From Cupriavidus sp. WGlv3 (lineage in GTDB: Bacteria; Pseudomonadota; Gammaproteobacteria; Burkholderiales; Burkholderiaceae): a stretch of DNA of 64,000 nt. Below, piece by piece: positions 61,505-64,000 of the stretch (positions within the stretch are counted from its first letter, which is position 1; each line of letters opens with the position of its first letter). The notes under the pieces are model-generated. The model did no database searches and had not been told where the DNA came from. It saw only the letters and a program-made list of their open reading frames with translations. Both the position numbers and the translations under genes were made by a program. The stretch spans positions 1 through 64,000 of the forward strand of contig NZ_JALHRX010000006.1 of NCBI RefSeq assembly GCF_023952475.1. Reading direction: 5' to 3'.

Positions 61505-63052
61505 CTAGCGCGCCACCGGAGCGGCGGCGCCCTCGGCCGCGGGCGCGGGCGCCGCGGCCACGGTTTCCGGCAGGGGACCCCAGCCCCCGCCCAGCCGGCG
61601 CACCAGCGACACCGTGGCAGCCGCGCGCAGGCCGGCAACCTGGTTGGCCTCGCGCTGCGACTGCAGCACGGTGCGGTCGGCATCGATCACCGTCAGGTAG
61701 TCGACTGCGCCCGCGTCATAGCGGCTGCGCGAAATCCGCGCCGCGCGCCTGGCGCCACCGAGTGCGCTGTCCAGCGCGCCGGCCTGCTGGCTGAGCCAGC
61801 GTACGTCCGCGAGGCTGTCTTCCACCTCACGGAACGCCACCAGCACGGTCTGGCGGTAGCTTGCCACCGTTTCCTCGTGGGCGGCGCGGGCGCCGGCCAG
61901 GTTGGCACTGTTGCGGCCGCCGTCGAACACGGTCTGCGCGATGCTGGAGCCGATCAGCGGCCCAAGCATCCAGGTACGCGAGGACCACTTGAACAGGTTG
62001 GACAGGTCGGCCGATTCAAAGCCGAACAACCCGGTCAGCGTGATGCGCGGGAAAAACGCCGCCTTGGCCACGCCGATGCGCGCATTGGCCGCCGCCATCT
62101 GACGCTCGGCCGCGGCGATGTCCGGGCGCCGCTCCAGCAGCTCGGACGGCAGCCCGGCGGGGATCGCCACCGGTGCGGCATCGAACGGCTTTGCCGGCAG
62201 CGAGAACGCCGCCGGCGGCACGCCGGTCAGCACCGCCAGCGCATGCTCCTGGTTGGCGCGGCGGCGCTCGATGCCGGCCAGGTCCGCGCGCGCGGTGCCG
62301 AGTTCCGCCTCGGCACGGGCGGGGTCGAGGTCAGTAGTCTCGCCGGCGTCATAGCGCTTCTTCAGCAGCGACAGCGCATCCTCGCGCAGCCTGATGGTGG
62401 CGTTGAGCAGGTTGCGCTCGCTGTCCAGCGTGCGCAGCGCGAAATACGCCTGCGCCACGTCGGCCTGCAGCGCCAGCTGCACCGAGCGGTACAGGTCTTC
62501 CGCGGCCTCGCCTTCGGCGCGGGCGGCGTTGACGCTGGACGCGACGCGGCCGAACAGGTCCAGCTCATAGCTGGCGAAGGCGCGCGCCTTCAGCACCGTC
62601 TGCGGCGGCACGCGGGTGCCGTCGGGCAGGCCCTGCGAGGCCGCCGATGGCTGCGAGCGGGTCGGGTCCAGCCCCACGCTCAGCTGCGGATAGAGGTCCG
62701 CCTCGGTGGCACCGGTGAAGGCGCGCGCCTGCTTCAGGCGGGCCGCGGCGATGGCGAGGTCCTGGTTGGACTCGCCGGCGGCTGCGATCAGGCGGTCCAG
62801 TTCGGCGTCGCCGAAGATCTTCCACCATTCGCCGCGATGCTGGCCCTCGGCCGGCGTCGCGGTCTTCCATTGCGCGCCTTCGGCCTGGGCCGCCTCGGCT
62901 TCCTTGAAGGCCGGCACGGTGGCCGTCTCCGGCACCTTGTAGGTCGGCGCGAGCGAGCAGCCGGCCAGGATCAGCGCGGCGGCCAGCGTCGCCAGTTTCG
63001 GCAACCAGTAGTTTGTTGTCGACATTGCAGGGGCATTCATGTTGATCACCAT
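61505..63052 (-). CDS. RND efflux outer-membrane factor lipoprotein (NodT/OprM family)
   Basis: 515 residues; the lipobox LAGC puts the acylated Cys at residue 32, and the CSLAPTYKVPETATVPAF start is typical of OprM-like proteins. Two repeats of the outer-membrane efflux family follow, e.g. AAARLKQARAFTGATEADLYPQLSVGLDPTRS and AAANARIGVAKAAFFPRITLTGLFGFES. The ATG at 63052 overlaps the RND pump stop by one base (TAATG); ATG 63040 and 63025 are alternatives. It provides the outer-membrane channel for the adjacent pump. Confidence 0.94.
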   Translation of the reverse strand: MVINMNAPAMSTTNYWLPKLATLAAALILAGCSLAPTYKVPETATVPAFKEAEAAQAEGAQWKTATPAEGQHRGEWWKIFGDAELDRLIAAAGESNQDLAIAAARLKQARAFTGATEADLYPQLSVGLDPTRSQPSAASQGLPDGTRVPPQTVLKARAFASYELDLFGRVASSVNAARAEGEAAEDLYRSVQLALQADVAQAYFALRTLDSERNLLNATIRLREDALSLLKKRYDAGETTDLDPARAEAELGTARADLAGIERRRANQEHALAVLTGVPPAAFSLPAKPFDAAPVAIPAGLPSELLERRPDIAAAERQMAAANARIGVAKAAFFPRITLTGLFGFESADLSNLFKWSSRTWMLGPLIGSSIAQTVFDGGRNSANLAGARAAHEETVASYRQTVLVAFREVEDSLADVRWLSQQAGALDSALGGARRAARISRSRYDAGAVDYLTVIDADRTVLQSQREANQVAGLRAAATVSLVRRLGGGWGPLPETVAAAPAPAAEGAAAPVAR

Positions 63053-64000
63053 TATTCAGCCGATGCGGTCAGGCGGGCGGAGCCCTGCTCCTGCGTCGCC
63101 GCGCGGCGCTGGCCACGCGTGGCCAGCAGTCGCAGCGCCACGTAGAACACCGGCGTCAGGAACAGCCCGAAGAAGGTCACGCCAAGCATGCCGGCGAACA
63201 CCGCCACGCCCATCGCATGGCGCATCTCGGCGCCGGCGCCGGTGGAGATCACCAGCGGCACCACGCCCATGATGAACGCGAACGACGTCATCAGGATCGG
63301 GCGCAGGCGCAGGCGGCTGGCCTCGATCGCGGCCTGCACCACGGTGCGGCCGTGATGCTCCAGCTCGCGCGCAAACTCGACGATCAGGATCGCGTTCTTC
63401 GCTGACAAGCCCACCAGCACGATAAAGCCGATCTGCGTGAAGATGTTGTTGTCGCCCTGCGTCAGCCACACCCCGGTCATTGCCGCCAGCAGGCTCATCG
63501 GCACGATCAGGATCACCGCCAGCGGCAGCGTCAGGCTCTCGTACTGGGCAGCCAGCACCAGGAACACCAGCAGCACGCACAGCGGGAAGATCCAGATCCC
63601 GGCATTGCCGGCCAGGATGTCCTGGTAGGTCAGCTCGGTCCATTCGAACTTGATGCCCTTGGGCAGCGTTTCCGCGGCGATGCGCTCGGCGGCGGCCTGC
63701 GCCTGGCCCGACGAGAAGCCCGGCGCGGGCCCGCCGTTCATGTCGGCGGCGGTAAAGCCGTTGTAGCGCACCACGCTGTCCGGACCGAAGCCCTGCCTGA
63801 CCTGCACCAGCGACGACAGCGGCACCATGTCGCCGGCGGCGTTGCGCGTCTTCAGCTGCAGGATGTCCTCGGCATGGGCGCGGAACGGCGCGTCGGCCTG
63901 CACCTTGACCTGGTAGGTCCGGCCGAACTTGTTGAAGTCATTGACGTACGCCGAGCCCAGGTAGGTCTGCAGCGTGTCGAACACATCCGTCACCGGCACG
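63052..64000 (-). CDS. RND multidrug efflux permease (HAE1/AcrB type), N-terminus outside window
   Basis: The C-terminal 316 codons are inside the window. VFDTLQTYLGSAYVNDFNKFGRTYQVKVQAD is the porter-domain segment conserved in AcrB/MexB. GLSAKNAILIVEFARE and the C-terminal helices with VPLVISTGAGAEMRHAMGVAVFAGM match the HAE1 class. The pump exports hydrophobic or amphipathic toxins by proton motive force together with a periplasmic adaptor expected beyond the right edge. Translationally coupled to the outer-membrane factor. Confidence 0.95.
   Translation of the reverse strand, partial: VPVTDVFDTLQTYLGSAYVNDFNKFGRTYQVKVQADAPFRAHAEDILQLKTRNAAGDMVPLSSLVQVRQGFGPDSVVRYNGFTAADMNGGPAPGFSSGQAQAAAERIAAETLPKGIKFEWTELTYQDILAGNAGIWIFPLCVLLVFLVLAAQYESLTLPLAVILIVPMSLLAAMTGVWLTQGDNNIFTQIGFIVLVGLSAKNAILIVEFARELEHHGRTVVQAAIEASRLRLRPILMTSFAFIMGVVPLVISTGAGAEMRHAMGVAVFAGMLGVTFFGLFLTPVFYVALRLLATRGQRRAATQEQGSARLTASAE

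Noticed and set aside
58744..61794. 1016-codon frame crossing several genes
   Set aside because: It overlaps the nuclease, DUF2127 and fusion genes in other frames and has no domain; length is an effect of high GC.

Overview
The window comes from a GC-rich betaproteobacterium, most likely Cupriavidus or a close relative in Burkholderiaceae. The evidence is the strong GC bias at third codon positions and the family-level similarity of nearly every protein. No rRNA, tRNA, CRISPR array or transposase gene was seen, and no gene-free stretch exceeds 300 bases.

Positions 1-36804 hold a complete type VI secretion system (T6SS). A plus-strand block (2790-11443) encodes an M15 peptidase, a PAAR tip, an uncharacterised membrane protein, TssM, TagF and an OmpA-domain protein. 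A minus-strand block (30773-21179) encodes a TPR lipoprotein, TssB, TssC, Hcp, TssE, TssF, TssG and ClpV/TssH. A divergent plus-strand block (31031-33900) encodes TssJ, TssK and TssL. TssA stands alone on the minus strand (11499-12590). There are three VgrG genes: one cut by the left window edge, one at 18343-21138 and one at 33979-36804.

Two effector modules ride on these VgrGs. At 21138-13394 (minus) the order is VgrG, DUF4123 adaptor, a VasX/BTH_I2691-like membrane-active effector and a DUF6708 protein, with a small four-helix membrane protein facing them. At 33979-39450 (plus) a VgrG with a transthyretin-like tail is followed by a 514-residue effector and an Imm71/72-like protein. Directly behind lies a second, diverged and broken copy of the toxin domain plus immunity gene (39567-41229). 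The toxin copy carries an in-frame TGA where the intact gene has Trp; the immunity copy has a one-base deletion. The island then abuts the 3' two-thirds of a 5'-nucleotidase gene whose catalytic 5' part is missing (41309-42343).

From 42369 to 45996 there are two MFS exporters with a TetR regulator between them. From 46066 to 56792 lies what looks like a D-amino-acid/peptide utilisation locus: XRE-cupin regulator, DauA-like FAD dehydrogenase, M81 (MlrC-type) peptidase, five-part Dpp-type ABC importer and D-aminoacylase. A conspicuous nested dyad overlaps the promoter between the regulator and the oxidase. The right end (56866-64000) is more ordinary: phosphatidylserine synthase, ABM-family monooxygenase, ExeM-type secreted nuclease, a DUF2127 protein, a fused SRPBCC-PEBP reading frame, and the outer-membrane factor and RND pump of a tripartite efflux system that runs off the right edge.
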